Shown here piece by piece: positions 30,757-38,463 of a DNA stretch of 64,000 nt. The stretch lies in the IMG/VR virus record IMGVR_UViG_3300050821_005690, positions 1-64,000 of that record; one strand, 5' to 3'. The stretch's first letter is position 1, and each line of letters opens with the position of its first letter. This stretch comes from a virus. Below the pieces are notes generated by a model, which saw only the letters and a program-made list of their open reading frames with translations, had not been told where the DNA came from and searched no databases. A program made the translations under genes and the position numbers.

Positions 30757-31430
30757 CGCGCGCCAGCGTGGACATCTTCGACGTCGAGCAAGTCTCGGAA
30801 GACTGGTTTGCGCTGCGGCGCGGCATTCCTACCGCCTCGAAATTCAATGCCATCATGGCCGACGGTCGAGGTGTCGAGCCCAGTGAGACGCGCAAAAAAT
30901 ATATGCTCAATCTTGCTGGTGAAATCCTGACCGGGATCACCGCCGAGGACTTCCAAAACGAATACATGAAGCGCGGCAAGCGCATGGAGCCCTTGGCGCT
31001 AGACTGGTACGAGCGCACGCACTTTGCGGACCTGCAGCGGGTTGGGTTCGTGCGGCGAACGATTGTCCAGGCTTTCGCCGATGAGTTCTTTGTCGGCGGC
31101 TCGCCCGATGCTTACTGGTCCGAGCAAAAGAGGGTCATCGAAGTCAAAACCATGATGCCACGGCTTATCATCCCGATCGCGAAGAAGGGGACCGCAGCTT
31201 TCCCGGCGGAGCATTGGGCGCAATGCCAGGGGTATATGTGGATCATGGGCGCTGATACTTGCGACTTGGTCATATTCTATGAAGGATGGCGGGCCCCGCC
31301 GAAGTTCACGATCGAGCGCGACGAGAACTACATCGACAGGCTCTCGTCGCAGGTTCAGGTGTTTGTGCACGAGCTACGCGCCTTGGTAAACGAAATCCGA
31401 TCGAGGGATAAGGCGTGGGGGGCGCTGTGA
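30753..31430 (+). CDS. YqaJ-type phage exonuclease
   Basis: A 225-residue protein of the YqaJ/lambda-exo nuclease superfamily. The RRGIPTASKFNAIMADGRGV start (22-41) is followed by an M-E-P (E79), GSPDAYW (116-122, D119), and the core E-V-K (E130, K132), the expected metal-binding set. It degrades one strand of DNA ends so that ERF can anneal them. ATGA overlap with the preceding gene, and a GTGA overlap with the next. Confidence 0.85.
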   Translation: MTRASVDIFDVEQVSEDWFALRRGIPTASKFNAIMADGRGVEPSETRKKYMLNLAGEILTGITAEDFQNEYMKRGKRMEPLALDWYERTHFADLQRVGFVRRTIVQAFADEFFVGGSPDAYWSEQKRVIEVKTMMPRLIIPIAKKGTAAFPAEHWAQCQGYMWIMGADTCDLVIFYEGWRAPPKFTIERDENYIDRLSSQVQVFVHELRALVNEIRSRDKAWGAL

Positions 31431-32005
31431 GCCGGAAGCAGCCGATCGTCTATCATTGGAAGCAGGTCGAGATTACGGACGAGCATGGGGAAATCCAGCG
31501 CGTTAATGCCATGGTGCCCCTGCTGCGCTATCACAACGTCGCCGCCCGCCAATTCGTCGAGGGGGCCGAATATATCTTGGCAGAAGTCGAGGAGCGCTCG
31601 CGGGCTTCGCACAATCAATACTTCGCTGCCCTGCACCAGGGTTTTGAGAACCTGCCGGAGAGAATCCAGGCGCATTTTCCCACGGTCGAGCACCTGCGCG
31701 CATGGCTGCTGATCGATACAGGCTGCTGCGAAAAAAAGGAATTCAGGCTCGCTAACGAGATGGAAAAGAAGCGGCTCGGGACGTTCATTCGTACACAGAG
31801 TCGCTATGCGCGCATTACTCCTACTCAAATTGATGGATTTCCTGTTTTGATTGTCGAAACCCCGCTATCGCAATCGATGCGGGAGATGGGGAAACAGGAG
31901 TTCGAGGATAGTAAGAGGAAGGTGCTCAGCCGCTTGGAGGACCTCCTGGATGTACCGCGCGGCACGCTGAAGAAGAACGCGCGGTCGGTGCATGCGGCTC
32001 TATAG
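31427..32005 (+). CDS. Conserved phage recombination-operon protein (192 aa)
   Basis: GTG start overlapping the exonuclease stop. The centre reads SRASHNQYFAALHQGFENLP then HFPTVEHLRAWLLIDTGCCE, a well-conserved segment I know from Rhizobiales phages, and the end is DVPRGTLKKNARSVHAAL. No catalytic motif stands out. Genome position next to ERF and exonuclease suggests DNA processing. Confidence 0.6.
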   Translation: MSRKQPIVYHWKQVEITDEHGEIQRVNAMVPLLRYHNVAARQFVEGAEYILAEVEERSRASHNQYFAALHQGFENLPERIQAHFPTVEHLRAWLLIDTGCCEKKEFRLANEMEKKRLGTFIRTQSRYARITPTQIDGFPVLIVETPLSQSMREMGKQEFEDSKRKVLSRLEDLLDVPRGTLKKNARSVHAAL

Positions 32006-32016
32006 GAGACAAAAAG

Positions 32017-33129
32017 GTGAATTATTTTCTGCGACTTAAACGGTTCTTGTGGTCGAGGTTCGTGCGCAAGGCCAGCGTGGAGACTGTCCCGCCGCCGGTC
32101 CTCTCTCCAGCGATCCCCGCCGCTCCGCGCCGGGAGCCCTCCCCGGCACGAAAGGAAGCGGCGCGAATAGCAAAACTGCGGCGCGAGATAGCGGATAAAT
32201 CGAATTTCCTGCTCGATCTCTTCATGTCCCCGAAGCTCCGTAGGTTCGACGACAAGCGTGGCGGTAACGATGCGCGAGAGGCCGTCAACGAAACAATCGG
32301 AGATTTTTTCTGCATCGAATTCGCAGATGAAATGCCCGGGGGAAGCAAATGGTTGGCGCTCAGGCCCGAAGAAGAGGACACCCGGGAGTTTGCTGAAACA
32401 ATGTGGCCGCTGAATATCGGCACGGTCATGCGGCATGACGACGGCCGGAACAGCCAGCACGGCGGCGAATGGGAGTTCTTGCGCATTCGGACTGCCAGCG
32501 CTCAAGAATTGAGGGGCCGCATCCGCATTGTCCCGCCCAAGATCGTTCTCATGTCCAATGTGAAATTCTTCGATGACGGTGCTTGGTACGGGGAAACACT
32601 CCCACTTGGCCTTATCGGCAACAAGTGGGTTCCTCTCGACACGAACATGGAGCGTAGCCGCAAAATCGGATCGATAGATGGCACTGAAGCGGTCTGTTCT
32701 CGGCTAGTCTCCGATCAGGTCAGGGACCAGTGCACCCTAACCGTAAGCATGTCGTGCTCGGTAGCGTTGACCGAACGATATAATTGGCACGCCGCCTTGG
32801 GGCCGCCCGATGGCGCGCGCCTGCTTCTCCCGACGAATCCATCGGGGTGCCTTGATCTCTTCAAGAACAGGCAGAAAGGAAGCACAGAGCGCCGCCGTTC
32901 GGCGCTGCGCCATTGGGTTGGGAATCACTTCCGAGAAGCTGGCCAGATCGGTTTGTCCTATGTCCGCGATCACTTGCGCGGAGCTACTCATTTCAATTGG
33001 TACGACCTCTCTTGTGACCTAATGGTCAGTGATTTTGATCTGGAAAAAAACGAAGTCTTCCAGCTTGAGGCCGAGAAGTGGCGGCGTAATCGGCAGAACA
33101 ACAGAGTGCGTGTGCGCATCAAGCGATGA
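32017..33129 (+). CDS. Conserved hypothetical phage protein (370 aa)
   Basis: GTG start behind TAGGAGAC. The middle of the protein has charged segments (LRRFDDKRGGNDAREAVNET) and beta-rich regions; the C-terminal part has HWVGNHFREAGQIGLSYVRD then LRGATHFNWY (about 305-335), which I know from uncharacterised phage proteins of this group. The final RRNRQNNRVRVRIKR is basic. No active-site motif seen. ATGA overlap with the HNH-like gene. Confidence 0.5.
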   Translation: MNYFLRLKRFLWSRFVRKASVETVPPPVLSPAIPAAPRREPSPARKEAARIAKLRREIADKSNFLLDLFMSPKLRRFDDKRGGNDAREAVNETIGDFFCIEFADEMPGGSKWLALRPEEEDTREFAETMWPLNIGTVMRHDDGRNSQHGGEWEFLRIRTASAQELRGRIRIVPPKIVLMSNVKFFDDGAWYGETLPLGLIGNKWVPLDTNMERSRKIGSIDGTEAVCSRLVSDQVRDQCTLTVSMSCSVALTERYNWHAALGPPDGARLLLPTNPSGCLDLFKNRQKGSTERRRSALRHWVGNHFREAGQIGLSYVRDHLRGATHFNWYDLSCDLMVSDFDLEKNEVFQLEAEKWRRNRQNNRVRVRIKR

Positions 33130-33686
33130 GATTGTTCAGGCCTTACATCCCCGTCGAGGTGCGCTGTCGGGTGGCGATGCGCCAGCTTGGCGAGATGTGG
33201 CCGGACGACGTCATTAGGAGTTGGAGTGTAAGGCCCGGAGACGCCTATCTGAGAGGGATAGGGGTGCCAACGTATCGGCCCGGGCTTGCCGCGCTTCTCG
33301 ATGACAAGCTTCGGAAACTGGCCGATCTTCTCGACAGCAAGGTCGAGGAACTGCGCCTCGACCACGATCCGGCCTTGGCGACGCGCGCGCGGACCGGCGA
33401 GGGCAAGAAGACGACCTATACCCCGGCCGCGAACGATCCCGAGTTCATGATCTACCGGACCGTGCACGGCCATCACCTCAAGACCAATGTACGAGGGGAT
33501 GGCGCGCAGTATCCAGACCGTGTCCTGATCAAGCGCGAGCGGAAGCGGCGTCAAGCCAAGGAACGAAAGATTTGCAGGCGGTGTCAGCGTAACTATGCGC
33601 TTGCAGGTAAGCGATTGTGCGATCGTTGCATGAAGGTGGCCCGAAAACTCAAATGGGGGAGCTGGAATCTTGGAGGGAGGCGATGA
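33126..33686 (+). CDS. HNH-like phage nuclease candidate (186 aa)
   Basis: Order RPYIPVEVRCRVAMRQLGEM, then ELRLDHDPALATRAR (about 74-88), YTPAANDPEFMIYR and HGHHLKTNVRGDGAQYPDRV (about 114-133), resembling the LDHDPAL / HHxKTNVRG pattern I know from HNH-type proteins of phages. A C-terminal zinc ribbon CRRCQRNYALAGKRLCDRC (about 150-168) follows. The H-H and D-H pairs suggest metal-dependent DNA cleavage, possibly in packaging or recombination. ATGA overlaps on both sides. Confidence 0.55.
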   Translation: MRLFRPYIPVEVRCRVAMRQLGEMWPDDVIRSWSVRPGDAYLRGIGVPTYRPGLAALLDDKLRKLADLLDSKVEELRLDHDPALATRARTGEGKKTTYTPAANDPEFMIYRTVHGHHLKTNVRGDGAQYPDRVLIKRERKRRQAKERKICRRCQRNYALAGKRLCDRCMKVARKLKWGSWNLGGRR

Positions 33687-33877
33687 GACGTCGAGTCCGC
33701 ATACGGAAGCAAGAGGCCGATTTCATCCAGGAGGTGCTCTTTACAATCAGTCGTCGGCAGTGCGAACTATTTTTAGAGTGGCTGGCAGACGAAAACGCTG
33801 ACGACCTATGGGACTGGATGAAGCCGAAGCGGAAAGTTAAACGGCCCGATGATGACAACGGAGAATCAAAGTCGTAG
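33683..33877 (+). CDS. Small acidic/basic hypothetical protein (64 aa)
   Basis: ATG 33683 overlaps the preceding stop and is preceded by GGAGG. Helical, with an EVLFTISRRQCELFLEWLAD core and a Lys/Asp-rich tail. No family recognised. Confidence 0.55.
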   Translation: MRRRVRIRKQEADFIQEVLFTISRRQCELFLEWLADENADDLWDWMKPKRKVKRPDDDNGESKS

Positions 33878-34034
33878 GCGCCTCGCCCAGCAATGGCTGG
33901 CGGCCTGGAAACTGCTGCCGCCGGATCTGCGGGCGGCGATAGCCTGGGTGATCGAGCGCGATCCCTTGCTTTTGGAGGTGTTTGGGTTTGGAGGCTTAGA
34001 CAAGTCTTCCTCCGATTCGAATCGTGCTATATGA
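33849..34034 (+). CDS. Small helical protein (61 aa)
   Basis: Begins inside the previous gene. Product TTENQSRRRLAQQWLAAWKL then AAIAWVIERDPLLLEVFGFG: amphipathic helices. The ribosome-binding site is weak, but the frame looks protein-like. No family recognised. Confidence 0.5.
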   Translation: MMTTENQSRRRLAQQWLAAWKLLPPDLRAAIAWVIERDPLLLEVFGFGGLDKSSSDSNRAI

Positions 34035-34062
34035 TGGCCACCTTTCAAGGGGAGCGAGATCG

Positions 34063-35025
34063 ATGACAGAGATTCAGACTCCGGCAGTTCCCGAGGACGC
34101 CGGTGTGACCCAGGCTAAGGCGGCCCTGGCGAGGGCCACCGATGACGAAGCGAAGGCCGAAGTGGCGCTGACGAAGGCCAAGGAAGCTCTCGCAAAGGCG
34201 ACCGACGACGCAGCGAAGGCCACCGATGACGCGACGAAAGCTCAAGCACAGGCGTCCGTGGCCAAGGCGACCGATGATGCGGCCAAGGCTCAGACGGCCC
34301 TGGATGCGGCGGCTGCCGCGAAGATCCAGGCAGCGAGCGCTGTCAAGCCGGATAGCGGCGCCGTAGCAAGGGCCACCGAGGGCGTGGAGGAAGCCAAGCT
34401 GGAGTTGGCTCGGGCCCAACTGGCCTTGACGAACGCCGTCGACGAGGCGGCTGCAGCGAAGGCTACCGACAGTCTGGCGAGGGCCCAGGCGGCCTTGGCT
34501 CTGGCCCAGGCGGCTTTGGCGAAAGCCACTGACGATGCGGCGAAGGCCCAAGCTCAGACGGCCGTCGAGAAGGCTACCAGCGATGTGGCCCAGGCCCAGG
34601 CGGCTTTGGCGGTGGCCCAGGCGGCCGTCGAGAAGGACAAGGCCTCGGCGAAGGCCATGAGCGAGGCGAAGGCTGTGGCCGCGACTGTGCCGAAGGTGGC
34701 GAAGATTGTCCCGGCTACTGACGAAGAGGCGATGGCCGTAGCTCAGGCCATGGACGTGGACGACAAGCTGGATTGGACTAGCCTCGACCACGACAAGGTC
34801 AACGAGCGTACCAGCGCCATGGAATGGGCGCGGAGGCACATCGCGGCTTTCCGGGCTTGCACCAACCTTGGAAGCGCTACGGCGAAAACGCCAGCCAAGA
34901 AAGTTCTGATCACCTCGCCTGCTGGTAAGCCGGAGGCGATTGTCGTGGCACCGGATGTCGTCCGACCGCCACCGCTCGGATCCTTCACCCAATCGGCCGG
35001 GGCGCCAATGGGGTCTCGTCCGTAA
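34063..35025 (+). CDS. Alanine-rich ATDDAAKA-repeat protein (320 aa)
   Basis: About residues 15-215 consist of degenerate 11- to 14-residue repeats such as AKATDDAAKAQAQ and RAQAALALAQAALAK, an almost pure Ala/Lys/Asp helix that would form a long coil. A short C-terminal domain (about 235-290, MDVDDKLDWTSLDHDKVNER and WARRHIAAFRACTNLG) is globular. GGGAGC precedes the ATG. Repeat-rich LEA-like helices can stabilise or coat other molecules; a structural or DNA-coating role is possible. The DNA repeats themselves would be prone to length change. Confidence 0.55.
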   Translation: MTEIQTPAVPEDAGVTQAKAALARATDDEAKAEVALTKAKEALAKATDDAAKATDDATKAQAQASVAKATDDAAKAQTALDAAAAAKIQAASAVKPDSGAVARATEGVEEAKLELARAQLALTNAVDEAAAAKATDSLARAQAALALAQAALAKATDDAAKAQAQTAVEKATSDVAQAQAALAVAQAAVEKDKASAKAMSEAKAVAATVPKVAKIVPATDEEAMAVAQAMDVDDKLDWTSLDHDKVNERTSAMEWARRHIAAFRACTNLGSATAKTPAKKVLITSPAGKPEAIVVAPDVVRPPPLGSFTQSAGAPMGSRP

Positions 35026-35034
35026 GGGTCGCCC

Positions 35035-35071
35035 GGCTAACTTGCGCAGAAACGCAAGTTGGCCTCCTTTT
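35035..35071 (+). terminator. Probable intrinsic terminator
   Basis: GGC-t-AACTTGCG (35035-35046), a 6-base loop, CGCAAGTT-g-GCC (35053-35064), then TCCTTTT. It lies directly after the alanine-rich gene and would end the recombination operon transcript or weaken read-through into the membrane-protein genes. Confidence 0.65.
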
Positions 35072-35127
35072 AGGACGGGTCTTGAGCTTTGGAAGTGCGG
35101 CGCGCTTGCGAGCGCAGGAGGGGCGCC

Positions 35128-35637
35128 ATGATCAATCTTGGCGGCGTGTTCAACTTCATCATTGTCTTTGTGGAGTTGCTTGTCATCGGGGGCATGATTT
35201 TTGCCGCGATCGAGTTCATCTCGACTGATGTGCGGTTCAAATATATCGCCAAGATTGCGGTTGGCGGCGTGCTGCTCGTTTTGTTTCTGTTTGCGGCTAA
35301 GGCCGTCTTTCTCGGTGGCGATGGCGGCGCGAATCTGACGCCCATCGGGTTTCTGTGGTTCGCCATCGGCGTGATTCTGACGCTGCTCGTCTGGTACATC
35401 ATCGATGTCGCGCTCGGCTATATCGCCCGGGAGTGGTGGCCGCCTCTAGCTGGCGCGCTCGACATTGTGAGGTTCGTTCTGGCAGGCCTTATGCTTGTGG
35501 TGATCCTGCTGATTGCTGCGAACGTGCTGTTCGGAGCCAATGTCATGGGAGGCGTCACCTTTCGAAACGATCGCCACTCCCAACTTGAGCGGCCCGCGCC
35601 ACGATTGGCTGCCGCCCGAGCTGCCGTCAATCTGTAG
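35128..35637 (+). CDS. Multi-pass membrane protein (169 aa)
   Basis: AGGAGGGGCGCC precedes ATG 35128. Four to five hydrophobic helices occur between residues 5 and 135 (for example FNFIIVFVELLVIGGMIFAA and LLVLFLFAAKAVFLGG), then a charged tail. I do not recognise the family. It may act at the host membrane, for instance in superinfection exclusion; that is speculation from topology only. Confidence 0.55.
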   Translation: MINLGGVFNFIIVFVELLVIGGMIFAAIEFISTDVRFKYIAKIAVGGVLLVLFLFAAKAVFLGGDGGANLTPIGFLWFAIGVILTLLVWYIIDVALGYIAREWWPPLAGALDIVRFVLAGLMLVVILLIAANVLFGANVMGGVTFRNDRHSQLERPAPRLAAARAAVNL

Positions 35638-35647
35638 CAAGTGCTAG

Positions 35648-35794
35648 ATGCGCCCGCTCGTCAGGAGATGGCGCAGGGGTCGTGCGGTGGCTACGGGTAC
35701 GGCGTGGGTGAGAGAGGTGGTTATCGTCACCTTCCTCGCCAGCCTGTTTCTCGCAGCGTTCCTGGTTTGGGCGACCGATAGGATCTGGCAATAG
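35648..35794 (+). CDS. Small membrane protein (48 aa)
   Basis: Arg-rich N-terminus (RPLVRRWRRGRAVATG) followed by one hydrophobic helix (VVIVTFLASLFLAAFLVWAT) and RIWQ. The ATG is 10 bases after the previous stop; no strong ribosome-binding site. Probably a tail-anchored micro-membrane protein. Confidence 0.45.
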   Translation: MRPLVRRWRRGRAVATGTAWVREVVIVTFLASLFLAAFLVWATDRIWQ

Positions 35795-35814
35795 CTCTGC
35801 CCGCGGAGGGCCTG

Positions 35815-35970
35815 ATGCTTTCCACCGTCCTGATCATCATCCTCATCCTGTTGCTCCTGGGAGTTATCCCAGCTTGGCCGTACTCGGCTAGTTGGGGAGC
35901 CGGTCCGTCGGGCCTTCTCGGCCTCGTGCTCGTCGTCGTAATAATTTTGTGGTTAGCCGGGCGCCTGTGA
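35815..35970 (+). CDS. DUF3309 family membrane micro-protein (51 aa)
   Basis: GGAGGGCCTG precedes the ATG. LSTVLIIILILLLLGVIPAW then PYSASWGAGPSGLLGLVLV, with the DUF3309 pattern of an N-terminal hydrophobic helix, W-P-Y-S-x-x-W-G-x-G-P-S-G, and a second helix. This short family is common in proteobacteria and has no known function. Its presence in a phage genome suggests capture from a host. Ends in a GTGA overlap with the next gene. Confidence 0.8.
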   Translation: MLSTVLIIILILLLLGVIPAWPYSASWGAGPSGLLGLVLVVVIILWLAGRL

Positions 35971-36287
35971 AGTACACGCGCCACAAGCTTACGTATGCCT
36001 CGCCCGACCAGCCCGCCCTGGTCCGTCTCAAATTCGATGGCAGTAATCGTGCGCTGTATGACGTGCTCGATCGCGCGGCCCGGCGACGCGACTGCTCACG
36101 GCAATACCTAATCTTTGAAATTCTGAACCGCGAGTTTGAAATAAAAACCCCGACCGAGGGGGTTGATGCCTCGGTCGGGGCGCGGCTGGGGGACCACTTC
36201 GCGCGAGACGATCGGGGGGACGAGGGGGCTGTCTCAGCGCGCAGGACGTACATAGCACAGGTGAATAATAGTGCCAAGGGGGTCTAG
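35967..36287 (+). CDS. Ribbon-helix-helix-like protein (106 aa)
   Basis: GTG 35967 overlaps the preceding TGA. Sequence KFDGSNRALYDVLDRAARRR then CSRQYLIFEILNREFEI (about 23-60) resembles the two-helix part of a ribbon-helix-helix DNA-binding domain. The C-terminal half contains an internal antisense terminator-shaped sequence (36143-36180). A plausible small regulator. Confidence 0.5.
   Translation: MKYTRHKLTYASPDQPALVRLKFDGSNRALYDVLDRAARRRDCSRQYLIFEILNREFEIKTPTEGVDASVGARLGDHFARDDRGDEGAVSARRTYIAQVNNSAKGV
36143..36180 (-). terminator. Minus-strand intrinsic terminator inside a plus-strand gene
   Basis: CCCCGACCGAGG (36148-36159) and CCTCGGTCGGGG (36169-36180) form a perfect 12-base-pair stem with a 9-base loop; on the minus strand it is followed by TTTTT. 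It could stop antisense transcripts coming from the minus cluster at 37341-38399. Confidence 0.7.
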
Positions 36288-36300
36288 GGAAGTTTTTCCC
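36264..36300 (+). promoter_or_regulatory. Shared motif cluster before the beta-helix gene
   Basis: AATAATAGTGCCAA (36264-36277), a variant of the AAAATAGTGYCA motif, and GGGAAGTTTTTCCC (36287-36300) followed by TTTTTTG. The first lies at the very end of the previous gene. No clear -35/-10 pair is visible, but the same two motifs precede other transcription units. Confidence 0.5.
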
Positions 36301-36320
36301 TTTTTTGTGGAGAACGGGCA

Positions 36321-37208
36321 ATGACGGTATTTTCCATCGCTGACCAGGGGGCCAAGGGAAACGGTCGCGCCGATGATACGGCGGCTATCCAGGCCACGGT
36401 CAATCTGGCTCAGCCTGGAGATGTTGTTCGGGTCCCGACAGGCGGCAAGTTCCTGGTCAACGGGCTCGTCGGCCTGGATAACTTCATGAGCGGCGGCATT
36501 TTCCTGAAGTCCGACGTAACGCTGTCGATCGAGGCGGGCGCCTCGCTGCAGGCGATACCCAACGCCTCTGATCACTACACCGTAGTGACCGTGAGGGACT
36601 GCGAGCGCACCAAAATCATCGGTCCCGGTTCGATCATTGGAGATCGAGATCAGCACGCTGCTAATAAGGACGCCACAAGTCAGTGGGGCTTCGGTATTTC
36701 CATCCGCGACAGTCGTAGCGTTGCAGTGCAAAACTTGACGGTTGCTAGATTGTGGGGTGACGCTGTAACGATGACTGGAGTAAGTGGCGTGCTTATTGAT
36801 CGGTCGACGATTGATGGTAATCGTCGGCAAGGCATCTCGGTGCAGGGAGAGAAGATTAAGATCACCAATTGCGTGTTCAAAAATGCAACGATGTCTGATT
36901 TGGACCTAGAAATTGACTTAGCCTCGCAAACACTACGCGATGTTCTTGTTCAGTATTGTAATTTTACCAGCACAAAAGGTGGTCCGGCACACATTGGAGT
37001 GGGTTCGCCAGTCGGCACTTACCGGGGTATTGTCATCAAGGATTGCCAGTTCAATTTGCGGATGCAGCCGATCTTCGTGCACGACAATGCGGGGAATCTT
37101 GGCACGCCTCCTTGGGCGTTCTTGTTGAACCGGGTGTTTTACGAGGGCATGAAGCTGCCAATCTATCGATTCGTCGGCTATCCGCAGTCCTGGTCGAGCG
37201 CTTCATGA
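36321..37208 (+). CDS. Right-handed beta-helix (pectate-lyase-like) protein (295 aa)
   Basis: Begins TVFSIADQGAKGNGRADDTA, then AIQATVNLAQPGDVVRVPTG, the typical N-terminal motif of pectate-lyase-3/beta-helix phage proteins, and continues with repeating strands such as TVVTVRDCERTKIIG, IRDSRSVAVQNLTV and ITNCVFKNATMSDLDLEID. Such folds form tailspikes or polysaccharide depolymerases. It lies 30 kb away from the head-tail genes, between early and accessory genes, and has its own motif cluster upstream. Its target polysaccharide is unknown. Confidence 0.75.
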   Translation: MTVFSIADQGAKGNGRADDTAAIQATVNLAQPGDVVRVPTGGKFLVNGLVGLDNFMSGGIFLKSDVTLSIEAGASLQAIPNASDHYTVVTVRDCERTKIIGPGSIIGDRDQHAANKDATSQWGFGISIRDSRSVAVQNLTVARLWGDAVTMTGVSGVLIDRSTIDGNRRQGISVQGEKIKITNCVFKNATMSDLDLEIDLASQTLRDVLVQYCNFTSTKGGPAHIGVGSPVGTYRGIVIKDCQFNLRMQPIFVHDNAGNLGTPPWAFLLNRVFYEGMKLPIYRFVGYPQSWSSAS

Positions 37209-37230
37209 GGGGAAGCGGACGTACTCCTTG

Positions 37231-37302
37231 ATGACACTTCTCATCATAGCAATCGTCCTGCTTCTTACGCTTTATGGAGCTACCTACCTCAAAACAAAAT
37301 AG
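37231..37302 (+). CDS. Possible micro membrane protein (23 aa)
   Basis: TLLIIAIVLLLTLYGATYLK plus TK: one hydrophobic helix. ATG 37231 lacks a clear ribosome-binding site. The frame ends in the limb of the terminator at 37302. Length and composition match other micro-proteins of this genome. Confidence 0.35.
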   Translation: MTLLIIAIVLLLTLYGATYLKTK

Positions 37303-37327
37303 CCCCCCCAGGGCGACCTGGGGGGGC
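37291..37327 (-). terminator. Minus-strand intrinsic terminator
   Basis: GCCCCCCCAGG (37302-37312), loop GCGA, CCTGGGGGGGC (37317-37327). Read on the minus strand it is followed by TATTTTGTTTT. It ends the minus cluster 37341-38399. Confidence 0.85.
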
Positions 37328-37340
37328 CGTTCGGGGGCGG

Positions 37341-37802
37341 TCACATAGAGCCTTTTGCGATGGCGTCCAGGGCAGCTTTGCCTTCGAGAGGAAACCGTTT
37401 TGTGACACCGGCTTGTTTGGCCTTGTTTTCCTCGCGACTGATGGTGGCCCTGGTCTTCTTCCGCTCCGCCTGCTCCTGGCGGATGGCCTCGGCTGCGATC
37501 CGGTCTCGCTCTCGCCCGGCGGCTTCCTCGGTCGCCCGGTCCCGGATCAAGAAGGTCGGGATGGTCAAGTCCTCGGCCGTCTTGGGCGCCTCGACCGGGG
37601 GCTCGTACTCGGCTGCAAGCTGGTCGAGGCGAGCTTCCTCTGGCGTCGGCTTTGGCGCTGCCGGCTTCGTGGTCAGGCGCTTGCGCTTGCGCTCGGCCTT
37701 GATGAGGGCGTTGATCGTTCGCTTCAGCCTTCGGCGTAGGCGCTCGATCAGGCGGTCGGTCTTAACGAGTTCGAGATCAGGCGTGATAGTCCGCTTTGGC
37801 AT
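37341..37802 (-). CDS. Basic coiled-coil-like protein (153 aa)
   Basis: GGAGGACGATC fixes ATG 37802. Starts PKRTITPDLELVKTDRLIER, continues with a highly basic LRRRLKRTINALIKAERKRK (about 22-41), a Pro-rich middle and a helical, charged end. It probably binds nucleic acid. No family recognised. Preceded by a leader with strong hairpins. Confidence 0.5.
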   Translation of the reverse strand: MPKRTITPDLELVKTDRLIERLRRRLKRTINALIKAERKRKRLTTKPAAPKPTPEEARLDQLAAEYEPPVEAPKTAEDLTIPTFLIRDRATEEAAGRERDRIAAEAIRQEQAERKKTRATISREENKAKQAGVTKRFPLEGKAALDAIAKGSM

Positions 37803-37998
37803 GATCGTCCTCCACTGTTTCAAACAACCCGGTTGTCCGGGCGCGTGATCCCCACGCGCAGGAATATGGTAGCACACAAATAAGGCAGGTCTTTTGTTGG
37901 TGACCAAACAAACAGACGTGATCAATGACTTAGCTGGAGTCGGCTTGCGCGTTCTTAGCAGTGGCGTGCAACAATTCGTGATAGTGGGCCGCCTTAAT
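37803..37998. other. Leader region with hairpins, no gene
   Basis: Contains GCGCGTG / CACGCGC (37841-37847 and 37853-37859) and CCCGG / CCGGG (37828-37832 and 37837-37841), plus an imperfect palindrome TTTGTTGGTGACCAAACAAA (37893-37912) that could be an operator. No open frame of note. Confidence 0.4.
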
Positions 37999-38226
37999 TC
38001 ACCAGAAGCGTGATGATGACCTGAACAGCGTGATGATGCTCTTGTGCCATTCCTCATCGATTGCATCGAGCGCGCGTTCTTGGGCGTCCCATAGCCACGA
38101 CAGCGCGGCGAGAACCTCATTCTCGCAATACTCCATTTCATCTCTGCGAGCGCCGAGCCGTCGCATCGCCGCAAGATGTCGCTGCTTGATCCGCAGAAAG
38201 GTCAATGCTTTCTTCCGCTCGTTCAT
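37999..38226 (-). CDS. Helical hypothetical protein (75 aa)
   Basis: GGAGGACACGG precedes the ATG. Starts NERKKALTFLRIKQRHLAAM and is basic and helical, ending with W-H-K-S-I-I-T-L-F-R. ATGA overlap with the next upstream gene. No family recognised. Confidence 0.55.
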   Translation of the reverse strand: MNERKKALTFLRIKQRHLAAMRRLGARRDEMEYCENEVLAALSWLWDAQERALDAIDEEWHKSIITLFRSSSRFW

Positions 38227-38399
38227 CCGTGTCCTCCGTAATCTTTGGCGATCTGTTGCATGATAGCGATGCGCCTCGCGGCCTCATGCTCTTTCATGCG
38301 ACCGTCCGCAACCCACTTCTTATAGACGCTGCGCCGCAGCGCGATCTCGCGGACGATCTCGCTTAGCTTCTCTTCGCGGGTGAACTGATCCTCGCTCAT
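38223..38399 (-). CDS. Small hypothetical protein (58 aa)
   Basis: ATG 38399 with GGAG upstream. SEDQFTREEKLSEIVREIAL then RRSVYKKWVADGRMKEHEAA: helical, charged. First gene of the minus cluster, about 30 bases downstream of its promoter. Confidence 0.55.
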   Translation of the reverse strand: MSEDQFTREEKLSEIVREIALRRSVYKKWVADGRMKEHEAARRIAIMQQIAKDYGGHG

Positions 38400-38409
38400 G
38401 TGGTTCTCC

Positions 38410-38458
38410 GGGCTTATTTTCCCTCTTGACACTATTTTGGCCCGGCGATACCTGTCAA
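38410..38458. promoter_or_regulatory. Divergent promoter with AAAATAGTGTCAA motif
   Basis: GGGCTTATTTTCCC (38410-38423) followed by TTGACACTATTTT (38426-38438). On the minus strand TTGACA (38458-38453), 16 bases, AATAGT (38436-38431), then a sensible leader to ATG 38399. On the plus strand TTGACA (38426-38431), 17 bases, TACCTG (38449-38454), only about 10 bases before ATG 38464. Confidence 0.6.
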
Positions 38459-38463
38459 GGACT

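Noticed and set aside
34045-34992. Minus-strand open frame opposite the alanine-rich repeat gene
   Set aside because: Its Leu/Arg/Gly repeats are the mirror image of the plus-strand repeat, so it is a shadow of the repeated DNA.
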